Origin: JAUIIK01 sp963745675
GTDB lineage: Bacteria > Chloroflexota > Chloroflexia > Thermomicrobiales > CFX8
Direction of reading: 5' to 3'
NCBI GenBank assembly: GCA_963745675.1
Contig: CAVUYM010000013.1
Location: 62,001 to 126,000 of the forward strand
Length of the DNA: 64,000 nt
Shown here piece after piece: positions 9,713 through 18,591 of the stretch (positions are counted from its first letter, which is position 1; every line of letters begins with the position of its first letter). A program made the translations under genes and the position numbers. The notes under the pieces are model-generated. The model saw only the letters and a program-made list of their open reading frames with translations, made no database searches and was not told the origin of the DNA.

Positions 9713-10039
9713 TATCCAGAATGCCTGGTCATTCTATCCATCGAGAAACATCAAGAAGTCGCATTCGTAAAAACACTATGGGTAGTTTCGATCATCCTAG
9801 CGTGAATCGCGATTGAGCACTCCTCCCCTTATTCTCGCCCGCCCCCTGACCCATGATCATCTCAATGCGCCGCAACGGAGCGGCCACCAGCGTTCGACAA
9901 GGAGGTCACCATGAACGCACGCAACAACCACCGACGCGAGGCAAGCATTCGACAGGAACTCACGATCTCGCTCCTCTGGGGAAGGAGTCCTAAAAGCATG
10001 ATTCAAGCCCGCTGGCTCGACGGTCGCCACGACCGCCCC
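9713..10039 (+). other. Intergenic with strong ribosome site and 64-codon frame
   Basis: A near-perfect Shine-Dalgarno (aaggaggt at 9899-9906) sits just before an ATG at 9911. That ATG opens a 64-codon frame ending at 10105, of unrecognised sequence rich in Arg and His. Because the NHL remnant begins inside this frame in other phases, the ribosome site may be the surviving start of a decayed NHL-protein gene. No promoter is clear. Confidence 0.35.
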
Positions 10040-10236
10040 GAAGCTATTCGGCGCGGCGTCCGGCAAGCTCTTGCAAGCGCACGCCCTTTGGTGAGCTCGT
10101 CGTAACGCTGACGCCGGCCACGACGGCAGCGCCGGAGCCGCTCATCGTGCCATGGGGAATCGCCGTCAACGACCAGCACACGATCTACATCTCGGACGGG
10201 GCGCAAGACTTCATCCTGGCCTTCGCTGCCACCTGA
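10040..10236 (+). pseudogene. 3' remnant of an NHL-propeller gene
   Basis: The frame ending with TGA at 10234-10236 encodes TPFGELVVTLTP and then WGIAVNDQHTIYISDG. These match the tail of the NHL protein that follows (TPTGEFVTTITRP, VGIAVSDQNTVYLT). A little upstream, in another phase, LFGAASGKLLQ corresponds to the preceding blade. The remnant is followed, like the intact copies, by a GC-rich hairpin containing gggcgctc and gagcgccc. It marks an older tandem duplicate of the NHL gene. Confidence 0.55.
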
Positions 10237-10263
10237 TAGAACGGCATTCCCAGATCACTCTCA

Positions 10264-10301
10264 CATCAGAGGGGCGCTCACTCGCGAGCGCCCCTCTGAT
10301 G
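10264..10301. terminator. Stem-loop after the NHL remnant
   Basis: A 16-bp perfect stem (catcagaggggcgctc at 10264-10279 with gagcgcccctctgatg at 10286-10301) and a 6-nt loop. It lies about 30 bp after the remnant's stop codon and shares its core with the hairpins following the other NHL tails. A short T-containing stretch follows, so intrinsic termination on the plus strand is likely. Confidence 0.7.
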
Positions 10302-10482
10302 CTTGTCTGAATGCGTCGTCAGCGTCCGTGTGGGTAGTACACAGCACAGCGAGCGGGCGATCGATTGCGCAGTACGGCAGATGTAGCCGCAGATCGACGC
10401 GGCATAGAGTGAATCTGACACGAGTCAGGCCGCGACGAAGGCGTCGCAGCAACCCGCGCATAGCTACGAGGAGGTAGCAATC

Positions 10483-11103
10483 ATGTCACCGTATATGGCT
10501 GGTCCGGAAGGGACCACCCGCCTACATTCGCCCCCATCCCCACGACCGGATCTCTTTGTGGGGAATCCGCGGAAAGTATTGAGCGTGCTCGGTCTGACGC
10601 TCATCCTTGTCACATCGCTCGCCTACCAGACGTTCGCCGCCTCACCGGCAACGAATCCCTTCCAGCGGACCTGGGAACGACCGGATCAGCCGGTCGCGTC
10701 AGGGCAGGTCTCGCGCACATGGATGTGGGGTCCGGAGGGCTTCACCAGCGCGATGGAGGAGAGCTACGACGAAGCACCCGGCGGCCAGCGGACCGTCCAG
10801 TACTTCGATAAAGCTCGCATGGAAGACAACAGCTTCCGGGCTGAATCTCCCCTGGGATGTCACCAACGGCCTGCTCGTCGTCGAACTGATGAGCGGTCGG
10901 ATGCAGGTTGGCGACAACGCCTTCCAGCAGCGCGATCCGGCGCTGGTCAACGTCGCTGGCGACGCGGACGACCCCAGCGGCCCGACCTATATGACGATGG
11001 GCCGCATCTGCGACGGCGCCGCCCGCGAGGAGGGCGAGGCTGTCATCGAGCGGCTGGACCGCTCCAGTAAGGTCAGCATCGACGAGGGTTCGCAGACCAG
11101 CGT
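10483..11103 (+). pseudogene. N-terminal part of secreted NHL-propeller protein (frameshifted)
   Basis: The start is well supported by gaggaggt seven bases before ATG. A long basic N-region is followed by a hydrophobic segment ending in FAASP, a likely signal peptide. A conserved globular domain then appears: RTWMWGPEGF, VQYFDKARME. Near 10850 the domain continues in the next frame (VTNGLLVVELMSGRMQVG, DADDPSGPTYMTMG). Near 11090 it shifts again into the frame used downstream. Two single-base changes would thus rebuild one gene running to 13251. It cannot be told from sequence alone whether these are real mutations or assembly errors. Confidence 0.65.
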
Positions 11104-13251
11104 GTGACCGCGGCGCGGTACGTCGCCGAGACCGACCATACCGTCGCGTCGCCCTTCTGGGCCTTCATGAACGCCAGCGATCTGGTCTATGTCGACGGCG
11201 AACTTCAGCAAGCCCCACTCTTCTCCGACCCCTTCTACGCGACCGGCTACCCGGTGGCCGAGGCCTATTGGGCAGAGGTCAAGGTCGGCGGAAGCTACAA
11301 GGATGTGCTGATCCAGTGCTTCGAGCGCCGTTGCCTGACGTACACACCGGACAATCCCGAAGGCTGGCAGGTCGAAGCGGGCAATGTCGGCCAGCACTAC
11401 TACAGCTGGCGCTACGATCAGGACGGCGGCGAGCAGCCGCAGCCAACGCCCACCGAAGAGCCCGACCCCACCCAGGAGCCGAGCCCAACACCTGATCCAT
11501 CGCCAACTCCGGACCCGTCGCCGACCCCGGAACCAACGCCGGATCCTGACCCCGACCCAACTCCGCAACCCCTTCCAAATCCGGTCCTCGACTACGCACT
11601 GGCGGCGACGCTGGGCGGTGAGCAGAACGATCTGAACGAATTCGACAAGCCCTACGGGGTCGCGACGACGCCGGACGGCAATGTGATCGTCGTCGACAAG
11701 ACCACCGAACGCGTCCAGGAATTCTCAGCGGACGGCTTTTCGCTCGGCGGCTTCAGCGGCGTCGGCCAGGATAAAGGGCCAACCGATACGCCGGAGGATG
11801 TCGAGGTCGACGCCGAGGGCCGCATCTGGATTCTCGACCGCGGCAATAGCCGGATCGTGCATCTCGACGCCAACGGCGAGGTCGTCAAATCAATCGGTCA
11901 GGTTGGGAAGCCGAACTTGCGTCTGAGAGACCCGGCCGGCTTCACAATCGGGCCGGATGGCAACTTCTACGTGGCCGACACTGGAAACAAGCGTGTCAAG
12001 GTCTACAAGCCCGACGGCAACTTCGCCTTCACCGTTGGCGAACCGGGTTCCGGGGACGGTCAGTTCAAGCTCCCATCCGATGTCGCCGTCCACGAGAGCG
12101 GCAACATCTTCGTCGCCGACGAGGAGACGAGCCGCATCCATATGTTCAAGCCAGATGGGGAGTTCATCTTCGCCTGGGGCACTGCAGGCTCCGGTGAGGA
12201 GGAGTTCACATCACCGACCGCGCTCGAGATCGACGAGGTCGGTCGACTCTATATCGTCGACCTCGGGAATAACCGGGTCCAGGTCTTCACAACCGACGCC
12301 GAATACATCGGAACGATTGGCGCGGAAGGCACGGAGCCGGGCCAGTTGCTGAGCCCGGTCGACATCGCAGCCGACAACGATGGCCACGTCTACATCGTCG
12401 GGAGCGACGACAAGTACGTCCACAAGTTCACCGTAAACGGCGAGTTCGTCGACCGCTGGAGCGGTGATCAAAGGGCGAACTTCGACAGGCTGTATGGCAT
12501 CGATGTCGACGAGACAGGCAGGATATACGCGGTCGACAACGACGACGCAGCAGTCCAAATCTTCGACGCCGAGGGGCAGTTCGTCGACCTCTGGACCGGC
12601 GAAGGGATCGATACGCCCGTCGATATCGCCATACAGGGTGAAATCGCCTACGTTCTCAATAGTAACTACGTTGCGAAGCTGACGCTCGAAGGAGATATCG
12701 TCACGAGTTGGGGCCAGCCCGGCTCGGGTGATGGCGAACTCACCCAGGCTTTCGGTATCGATGTCGATGGCCAGGGCAATGTGTACATCGCCGATGCCGC
12801 AGGCTACCGGGTCGTGAAGTTCGACACCAACGGCGCGTTCATCACCTCCTGGGGCGAGCTCGGCGTCGATCCCGGCGAGTTCACATTCGCATCCGGTATC
12901 GCCGTCCACAACGAGGAAGTCTTCGTACTGGATGCATACATCAGCCGGGTGCAAGTCTTCGATCTCGATGGGCGTTACCTGCGTGAGTGGATCAACGCGA
13001 GCAGCGAGGTTACACACTTCAGCATCGACGTCGATGACGCGGGGTACGTCTATCTCAGCAGCGACGGGAGTGATGCGCTGGCCGAAAAGCTCACGCCAAC
13101 CGGTGAGTTTGTGACAACGATCACCAGACCCGAGACGCCACCGTTCGACTCCAGCACCGGATCCGTTGGCATCGCCGTCAGCGATCAGAATACTGTCTAT
13201 CTGACGACCAACGATCCTAACCATGTGGTGGTTTTCACCAGCGACAATTAG
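11104..13251 (+). CDS. Secreted NHL-repeat beta-propeller protein (main part)
   Basis: This 715-residue frame continues the upstream fragment; its nominal GTG start is unlikely to be real. The first about 110 residues finish the N-terminal domain (FWAFMNASDLVYVDG, CFERRCLTYTPDNPEGW). Residues 115-160 are a Pro/Thr/Asp linker of PTP and PDP repeats. Then come about twelve NHL/SMP-type blades with the pattern P-x-x-V/I-A-V-D-x-x-G-x-I/V-Y-V-x-D-x-x-x-x-R-V-x-x-F, for example VADTGNKRVKVY. Such propellers are extracellular binding platforms or lyases; no catalytic residues can be assigned. The last about 75 residues are duplicated at 37.2 kb, and a clear hairpin terminator follows the stop. Confidence 0.8.
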   Translation: MTAARYVAETDHTVASPFWAFMNASDLVYVDGELQQAPLFSDPFYATGYPVAEAYWAEVKVGGSYKDVLIQCFERRCLTYTPDNPEGWQVEAGNVGQHYYSWRYDQDGGEQPQPTPTEEPDPTQEPSPTPDPSPTPDPSPTPEPTPDPDPDPTPQPLPNPVLDYALAATLGGEQNDLNEFDKPYGVATTPDGNVIVVDKTTERVQEFSADGFSLGGFSGVGQDKGPTDTPEDVEVDAEGRIWILDRGNSRIVHLDANGEVVKSIGQVGKPNLRLRDPAGFTIGPDGNFYVADTGNKRVKVYKPDGNFAFTVGEPGSGDGQFKLPSDVAVHESGNIFVADEETSRIHMFKPDGEFIFAWGTAGSGEEEFTSPTALEIDEVGRLYIVDLGNNRVQVFTTDAEYIGTIGAEGTEPGQLLSPVDIAADNDGHVYIVGSDDKYVHKFTVNGEFVDRWSGDQRANFDRLYGIDVDETGRIYAVDNDDAAVQIFDAEGQFVDLWTGEGIDTPVDIAIQGEIAYVLNSNYVAKLTLEGDIVTSWGQPGSGDGELTQAFGIDVDGQGNVYIADAAGYRVVKFDTNGAFITSWGELGVDPGEFTFASGIAVHNEEVFVLDAYISRVQVFDLDGRYLREWINASSEVTHFSIDVDDAGYVYLSSDGSDALAEKLTPTGEFVTTITRPETPPFDSSTGSVGIAVSDQNTVYLTTNDPNHVVVFTSDN

Positions 13252-13824
13252 GGGCGACAACAGCAGACTGAACTGGAAGGGCGCTCGCAAGTATGCGAGC
13301 GCCCTTCTCCCGCTATGGCTCGCCGGTCACGACCGCTTCGGTGGACGGGATGGTGTGTGACTGGGAGATATTGCGAACTACTCGAACGCGACCACCCGAA
13401 GCGGAAACGCATCGAGCCCCTGGACCGGGATCGGCAGGGCGCAGACGAAGACGCGGGACTGGCTAAGCTGACCGAGATTAGCGAGGTTCTCGATGAAGGG
13501 GATGTCCGCGCCGAGCAAGACAAGATGGCAATCCAGATGGCCAGGCGTCAACGGTCCTTCGAGCCCGCTGAGGTCGGTGCCGACGAGTTTCACCCCGCGT
13601 TCGACGAGCCACTCCATCGCCTCTGCCGTCAGACTGGGACGGTGGTCGAAGGCCGGGTCGTCCTGTAGATCGACGTAGCCGGTCTTGAGGAAGACGATAT
13701 CGTCCTCCCGCACGCCACCCGCCTGATCTGCGACGGCTTCTATCTCACCAGCTCCAACCAGACTGTCATGAGCTAGCACGCTCAAATCCAGCACGACCGC
13801 TTCGCCGATCAACTGCTCGACCGG
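13027..13824. repeat. ~800-bp direct repeat, copy A
   Basis: The segment holds the 3' end of the NHL gene, its terminator and the 3' two thirds of a cyclase gene. It matches 37237-38042 in the same orientation at roughly 93-95% by eye, with a small insertion after the NHL stop in the other copy. This copy keeps the whole NHL gene but only a truncated cyclase; the other copy is the reverse. Confidence 0.85.
13276..13307. terminator. Bidirectional hairpin between NHL gene and cyclase copy
   Basis: A 14-bp stem (gaagggcgctcgca with tgcgagcgcccttc) and a 4-nt loop lie 25 bp after the NHL stop and between convergent reading frames. Position and symmetry suit termination from both sides. The same hairpin recurs at 37495-37525. 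Confidence 0.75.
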
Positions 13825-13827
13825 GAT
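13378..13827 (-). pseudogene. Truncated cyclase-family (kynurenine formamidase-like) copy
   Basis: The sequence matches the C-terminal about 150 residues of the complete cyclase at 37596-38267 (IPVEQLIGEAVVLDL to the common ending LRVVAFE). It lacks the N-terminal about 72 residues, including the metal-binding HIGTH motif, so it cannot be active. The open frame runs on upstream to 14181, but that part is only antisense of the neighbouring membrane-protein gene. At the break, the copy jumps from gctcgaccgg directly to gatgcag, which in the full copy lie about 27 bp apart, and then leaves homology. Confidence 0.8.
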
Positions 13828-13894
13828 GCAGTTCGTTCGCAGCGGTGTAGCCGCTAGAACTGCACAGAGACGGGATGCTGCTGGGCTATGTTTA

Positions 13895-14626
13895 TCAACC
13901 GCTGGCTGTCGCAGGTGGACGAAAATCACGCCAGATGATCGCAAAAGGAGAGGGCAGGCCCTGCGATGCCCGGGAGTACCAGCCGGTAAGGCAAGAACTC
14001 TTGCAGTGCGCAAAGGCCGCGCTGACGAATCCGGCGAACAGTCCGAGGGCGATCCAGGCAACAACAAAGTTGAGATCTTCTGAAGGCCAAATCCGGTAGA
14101 GACCTCGCAGGACGGCCATCCAGGTAACGGCGCCAACGGCAAATCCAACGGCTGCCATGTACCGGCGCATGATCCGGTCATACGCTGCCGGGTTGAGGAG
14201 CGGCCGGAAGTTGCGGCGAACGAACCAGGCGGATGGCACAGCCACGACGATACCTGCGGCCAAACCTGCTATCGGACCCGTGACCACGACTCCACCCAGA
14301 AACAGCACTGCCAGAGCGCCCAAGCTGCCATAGAACCCACCGACGGAGAAGCCGACGTAGCCAAGAAATCTGGCGCGTGCCCAAAAGCTCTCAGTCCGAT
14401 CAAGCTTGATCGAAATGTAAGCGGCGAGAATTCCGAGCAGCGTGCCAGCCGGAGCACAAATGCGGATGAGAAAGGGCACGTCGGCAAAGGGATTCAGAAG
14501 AACGAGCGCCATAATGAGCTGGACCGTCAGGACAGGCACCGCAATTCCTCCAGCGATGCCGATGAGCGCGCCGCGCCACAGGAATCCGAAGAAGATTCTG
14601 AAAGCGGAAATTGGGCTCTGGGACAT
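13895..14626 (-). CDS. Multi-pass membrane protein, unknown function
   Basis: A 243-residue protein with about five to six hydrophobic segments, near residues 16-42, 50-72, 88-108, 112-132, 155-178 and 187-206. Between segments four and five is a basic cytosolic-looking loop (RRNFRPLLNPAAYDRIMRR). I recognise no family signature or catalytic motif. The C-terminal tail after about residue 208 is polar and runs to the edge of the repeat boundary near 13830. It may therefore have been altered by the rearrangement there. It stands alone, about 150 bp beyond the deazaflavin reductase gene, with the same orientation. Confidence 0.6.
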   Translation of the reverse strand: MSQSPISAFRIFFGFLWRGALIGIAGGIAVPVLTVQLIMALVLLNPFADVPFLIRICAPAGTLLGILAAYISIKLDRTESFWARARFLGYVGFSVGGFYGSLGALAVLFLGGVVVTGPIAGLAAGIVVAVPSAWFVRRNFRPLLNPAAYDRIMRRYMAAVGFAVGAVTWMAVLRGLYRIWPSEDLNFVVAWIALGLFAGFVSAAFAHCKSSCLTGWYSRASQGLPSPFAIIWRDFRPPATASG

Positions 14627-14774
14627 CTGCTCACCACCAGCATCAGGGAAAGGTCAGATCTTGACGTCACTCTGAGGTTACTCGGGATTGTGTTATCCAC
14701 CAATAGGACCTTCGGCAGCGAGGCGTCACGCATAGTGAGGAGTAATGCGAAACACTCTTACCACGAGGGTGGTG

Positions 14775-15239
14775 TCAATTGGCGCGATGCGCCAGACGGA
14801 CGATTGGTAAGTCTCGATTCGCTCGTTCACGCGTCTTGCGATACACTGGGTAGTTCGACACGATGCGCTCCCACACCAGTTCGGATTCGGGCGGCTCCAG
14901 GAATTCGGCACAGACTGCCACACGATCGGGCCCGGTTTCGACAAAGGCTGCCGGGTTGGCTCGAAGATTCAATACCCAGGCCGGTTCGACCGGCAAGCCG
15001 CCATAGCTCCCGACGACGACCGCCTCATCTCCGTCGCTAAAGTGGCTCAGTGCAACTGTGCGTGGCTGCCCGGTTTTCCTGCCCGTCGTCGTGAGCAGCA
15101 GGACTGGCGGAACGTTAGGGGGCGACATAAGGGAGGCACCACGGCCCTTGAAGAGCCGGAAGAGAGGCACGGTGAGGCGAGACATTACCCTCATAGAAGT
15201 TTTCAAGCGGCGCTGTGAGCGATCAAGCTGCATAGGCAT
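14775..15239 (-). CDS. Deazaflavin (F420)-dependent nitroreductase-family protein
   Basis: A 154-residue protein of the Ddn-like split-barrel family. The signature LLLTTTGRKTGQPRTV near residue 47, followed by a GSYGG loop and W-x-x-N-L-x-A-N-P, is the usual cofactor-binding arrangement. Family members use reduced F420 to reduce quinones or nitro-compounds, or have been recruited for other reductions. A ribosome site aaaggagc precedes ATG. The gene lies 28 bp after the phosphotransferase-like gene and about 70 bp short of an unrelated frame. It is therefore probably the third gene of the TetR-controlled operon, pointing to a drug- or xenobiotic-response role. Confidence 0.8.
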   Translation of the reverse strand: MPMQLDRSQRRLKTSMRVMSRLTVPLFRLFKGRGASLMSPPNVPPVLLLTTTGRKTGQPRTVALSHFSDGDEAVVVGSYGGLPVEPAWVLNLRANPAAFVETGPDRVAVCAEFLEPPESELVWERIVSNYPVYRKTRERANRDLPIVRLAHRAN

Positions 15240-15267
15240 TTAGCTGCTCCTTTCCAGTGGATGTGAG

Positions 15268-17805
15268 TCACGTAGTCGAATGCACGAGGCCGGTCGAACC
15301 GTTCACCGTGACGGGCTGTCCGTCAGTGAGAACACCAGTTGCTCTACCCGTCGCCACTACCGCAGGTATCCGGTATTCGCGAGCGATGATCGCAGGATGC
15401 GATAGCATGCCACCTGTATCGGTCACCAGCGCCCCGATGCTGGGGAAGAGCAGGGACCAGACTGGCGATGTCACCGGGCAGACCAGCACATCGCCCGGCT
15501 TCAGCTTGCCGAATTCACGCTCATCTCTAACGACCCGGACCGTACCTGTAAAGCAGCCCGGGGACGCTCCGATACCAGCCAGCAGAGCGTCGGGAGCAGC
15601 GTGCTCTCCAGCATCGGTGCTCGTCGCCATCATGGATTCGAAGTTCCAGAGCAGCGACTCCATCGGCAGTCTGGCGTCCCTCGGTAGAAAGTCAAAATTT
15701 GCCGGTGGAGGAGCCGGGACTCCATATGAACGTGGACCGGGATTGAGCAGCGCCCAGGCTCGCTCTCCCTTCCGGCGTTCGATGAGCTTGCGATGATCGA
15801 CGCCCGTTACGAGGGCGGCACGCGCCTCATGAAGGTCGAGAAACATGACGTCTGAGGCGGCATCGATGGTGCCACTCGACACGAGACGGCGGCCAAGCTC
15901 GAGCACCGCATAGCGCAGCAGCGCGAACGGCGCACTCATCGTGAAGAATTCGTTGTCTTCACGGACGGGATAAGCGCGCGTGGCGCGCTCAACGAGACAC
16001 TCGAAGCGTGTTCGATCGGTGGGTCGATCAGCGAGTGCCGAACGTGTCTGGCTGAGGGCTTCGGTTCGTGTCCGGGCGCTCGCCAGATCCTGCTTCTCCG
16101 GGTCATAGCCACGATCCAGCTGTGCACGAATCATCGTAAGGATTAGCCGGGGTAGCTCCGCTAGCGTAGGCTCAGCAAGGGTGTATCCCAGCGCGCGGGA
16201 CCCGTAGGTATGCAAGTAGTCGTCAAAAGCTCGGCCGAAGGTTTCGTCCATCGCATACAGCCGTGCTCTCACGTCTACATCGCCGCCAGGCTGGTCAAGC
16301 AGAGCGCGCTGGTCGGCAGCCATCAGGGCCAGTCGGTGCAGCTGTCGCGCGGGTTCAGTCGACTTGAAGGAAGTTCCACTTACCAGGTCCATCACCTGGT
16401 GCATTTCCCAGCCCAACCATTCCTTGGAAGCGCACGCCAACTCGTACAGTATGATCGACAGCGCGCCCGTCAGCAGCATGTGGATCTCGATCCCCCGCTC
16501 CACGAGATCGCTAAGCGAATCAAGATGGCGGTTGAGTTCCTCCTCGGTCATGCTTTCAAGCTCGAGCCTCTGATAGCGGCTGATGTCGCGACTCAATTCG
16601 GGGTGCCACTCGTCATACCACCGCTCGACGAAACAGCCGGCCTTGTCGGTTCGCACCGCCTTCGTCGCCAGTTGACTCCGGCGACGAAGCTCAGGGATGC
16701 TACGCACCAGCAACCACATCAGCCAGCTTGGCGGCATCGCTTCCGACTTGCCGCCGAGCGGCACAAGCCGCTGATACAGCCAAAGACCGATCTCACGAAG
16801 CTCCAAGCCGTCGAAGAGATAGCCGAATTCATGTGCCCATTGCATACTCTTCGACCTGATGATCGGAAGCAGGAATCGATCGATAGGGTGAGCCGGACGG
16901 GGGTGGTGACTGGCGTCATGTTGCCAGAAGCCTGGTGGCACCTCAACCTCGAGTGCTATCGGTTCAATCGGTGGTGCCGGTAGGCCGGTTATCGGGCGCG
17001 CTTGTAAGAGATACAGTTTGCCGCTCTCGATTGCCCATTCAATGTCTTGAGGATAGTCGAAGTGTGCTGCAACGCGACGGGTCAGAGCGGCGATTGCCAG
17101 AGCTTGGGCGGTAGAAATGGCGCCATGGTGTGATGTCGCGCAGCGACAGTCCTGGCCACGAACGACCCAGTGATCAGGAGTTAGCTGGCCGGCAACAAGT
17201 GACTCAGCAGTACCGGGGACCGCATCAATGACGACTTCGTCCCGTCTGCCATTGACCGGATTTGCAGAAAACGCCACTCCGGCGGCCTCGGCCTCAATCA
17301 TCCGCTGGAACAGGATCGCCGGCAGTTCGGCCTCGGCTCCGCGGTGTGCTCGATAGGCGGACACATGACGCTCCAGGCCCGACGCCCAGCAATCCCTAAC
17401 GGCTTGCGTAATCGCGAGTGAGCCTGAGACGTTAAGCACCGTTTTGTACTGGCCGGCGAATGAAGCGCCTGGCAGATCCTCGTCAACGGCGGATGATCGA
17501 ACAGCCAGAGTGACTCCCATAAAGCTGGTCGCCACATATGTCAGCACTCCTGACAGTTCCGCCGGCAATTCCGCAGCTACCAGAAATGCGCGCAACTCGT
17601 CCGGGTCACGGCCCCACCAGTTGACGACGGAACGCGCGGCATCGGTTGTTAGAACAATTCCGGCGGGAACCGGGAAAGAGGCCTGCAGAAGGGCAGCCAG
17701 GTGAGATGCCTTTGTCCCGACGTTTGCGATGTCGCCAGGCTCAATGTCTTGAAGATTGATGAGAAACCGCGAGCGCTCTGTCTGGGTGATGTCTTTGGCT
17801 TCCAT
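15268..17805 (-). CDS. PEP-synthase-type phosphotransferase, rifampin phosphotransferase-like
   Basis: An 845-residue protein with the N-terminal ATP-grasp domain of PEP synthase/PPDK (NVGTKASHLAALL, then LAVRSSAVDEDLPGASFAGQY). The large middle region is poorly conserved. The C-terminal swivelling domain has the phosphohistidine motif TGGMLSHPAIIAREY, with the expected catalytic His at residue 803. Length, domain order and absence of a PEP/pyruvate TIM barrel match rifampin phosphotransferases (about 860 residues) better than true PEP synthases. Those enzymes inactivate rifamycins with ATP. The TetR-type gene 45 bp upstream and the deazaflavin reductase 28 bp downstream support an inducible detoxification operon. 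The actual substrate cannot be read from the middle domain. Confidence 0.7.
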   Translation of the reverse strand: MEAKDITQTERSRFLINLQDIEPGDIANVGTKASHLAALLQASFPVPAGIVLTTDAARSVVNWWGRDPDELRAFLVAAELPAELSGVLTYVATSFMGVTLAVRSSAVDEDLPGASFAGQYKTVLNVSGSLAITQAVRDCWASGLERHVSAYRAHRGAEAELPAILFQRMIEAEAAGVAFSANPVNGRRDEVVIDAVPGTAESLVAGQLTPDHWVVRGQDCRCATSHHGAISTAQALAIAALTRRVAAHFDYPQDIEWAIESGKLYLLQARPITGLPAPPIEPIALEVEVPPGFWQHDASHHPRPAHPIDRFLLPIIRSKSMQWAHEFGYLFDGLELREIGLWLYQRLVPLGGKSEAMPPSWLMWLLVRSIPELRRRSQLATKAVRTDKAGCFVERWYDEWHPELSRDISRYQRLELESMTEEELNRHLDSLSDLVERGIEIHMLLTGALSIILYELACASKEWLGWEMHQVMDLVSGTSFKSTEPARQLHRLALMAADQRALLDQPGGDVDVRARLYAMDETFGRAFDDYLHTYGSRALGYTLAEPTLAELPRLILTMIRAQLDRGYDPEKQDLASARTRTEALSQTRSALADRPTDRTRFECLVERATRAYPVREDNEFFTMSAPFALLRYAVLELGRRLVSSGTIDAASDVMFLDLHEARAALVTGVDHRKLIERRKGERAWALLNPGPRSYGVPAPPPANFDFLPRDARLPMESLLWNFESMMATSTDAGEHAAPDALLAGIGASPGCFTGTVRVVRDEREFGKLKPGDVLVCPVTSPVWSLLFPSIGALVTDTGGMLSHPAIIAREYRIPAVVATGRATGVLTDGQPVTVNGSTGLVHSTT

Positions 17806-17850
17806 CTAGTCCTCCTCGGCGAATCGCCAGCGAGCTGGTAGCAGGCGCTC

Positions 17851-18492
17851 TTACTCGTCGTCGTTCGGAACTGATATCGGGCCGATCCAAAACCCGCCGA
17901 AGCTCATCGCCAGCATCACCGCCTTACAAGCTTCGAGGTCAATGTCCGGATCGAGCATGGCCTGGAGATCGAGGCCATCATGCATAGCGAGCATGACTCG
18001 TGCGACCGAAGGCGCGTCGAGTGCAGCGGTGATTTGTCCCTGCTGCTGCGCCCGGGTGATCAGGCCCTCAGCTACGTCGATGTGATGTCGCCAGCGAGTG
18101 AGGACCTCGTCCCGCACATCGTCATTCTCGAGAGCTTCAGCCCAACTTCGGAAGCGCACGCCCAACACTGTATGGATGTCTGGCTGATGCTCGAAGCGTC
18201 GGACACCGGAACTCAGGAGCAGGTCGACGAGGGCCCGAAAATCCTCAACGCCCTTGCCCCGCTCATGTGCGAGGTCATCAGCGCTTGATCGGCTACGCTC
18301 GCGCATGGCCGCACGCACGAGCGCTTCCTTCCCACTGAAATAGCGATAGGCCAGGGTGTCACTGACGCCAGCTTCGGCAGCTATGTCAGCCATCGTCGTC
18401 TGATGGAAGCCTTTACGAGCAAAGCAGGCGATCGCGGCATCCAGAATCTGTTGGCGGCGGCGCGCGAGATGCGCCTTAGATACTTTTGGCAT
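17851..18492 (-). CDS. TetR/AcrR-family repressor
   Basis: A 213-residue regulator. Residues about 12-60 form the TetR helix-turn-helix (RRQQILDAAIACFARKGF, then TMADIAAEAGVSDTLAYRYF), and the remainder is a helical ligand-binding domain. It is first in a three-gene operon with the phosphotransferase-like and deazaflavin reductase genes. A large perfect palindrome seven bases before its start codon would overlap the promoter or ribosome site, so self-repression relieved by a small molecule is the simplest reading. No strong Shine-Dalgarno is visible, so the start could be poorly translated or leaderless. Confidence 0.85.
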   Translation of the reverse strand: MPKVSKAHLARRRQQILDAAIACFARKGFHQTTMADIAAEAGVSDTLAYRYFSGKEALVRAAMRERSRSSADDLAHERGKGVEDFRALVDLLLSSGVRRFEHQPDIHTVLGVRFRSWAEALENDDVRDEVLTRWRHHIDVAEGLITRAQQQGQITAALDAPSVARVMLAMHDGLDLQAMLDPDIDLEACKAVMLAMSFGGFWIGPISVPNDDE

Positions 18493-18498
18493 CAGGCT

Positions 18499-18540
18499 TC
18501 ACAACTGAAATAAATGATTCCTCATTTATTTCAGTTGTGA
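18499..18540. promoter_or_regulatory. Palindromic operator of the TetR operon
   Basis: Two perfect 19-bp arms (tcacaactgaaataaatga and its reverse complement) flank a 4-nt centre (ttcc). The site is AT-rich in a GC-rich region and ends seven bases before the TetR start codon. Such size and symmetry fit a TetR-dimer or dimer-pair site. A factor-independent hairpin is less likely because the site lies upstream of a gene. Confidence 0.8.
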
Positions 18541-18591
18541 GAACGCTGGCATGTCAAGCACCGCGTCCAGACCGCGCCATATGATGATGCC

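Noticed and set aside
12211..13290. 359-codon frame antisense to the NHL propeller gene
   Set aside because: A shadow of the repeated, Asp/Gly-rich propeller codons; valine/aspartate-rich with no domain and no ribosome site.
13378..14181. 267-codon protein made of a new N-terminus joined to the cyclase tail
   Set aside because: The first half is antisense of the membrane protein at 13895-14626 with no features; only the cyclase-like part has homology, and it is truncated.
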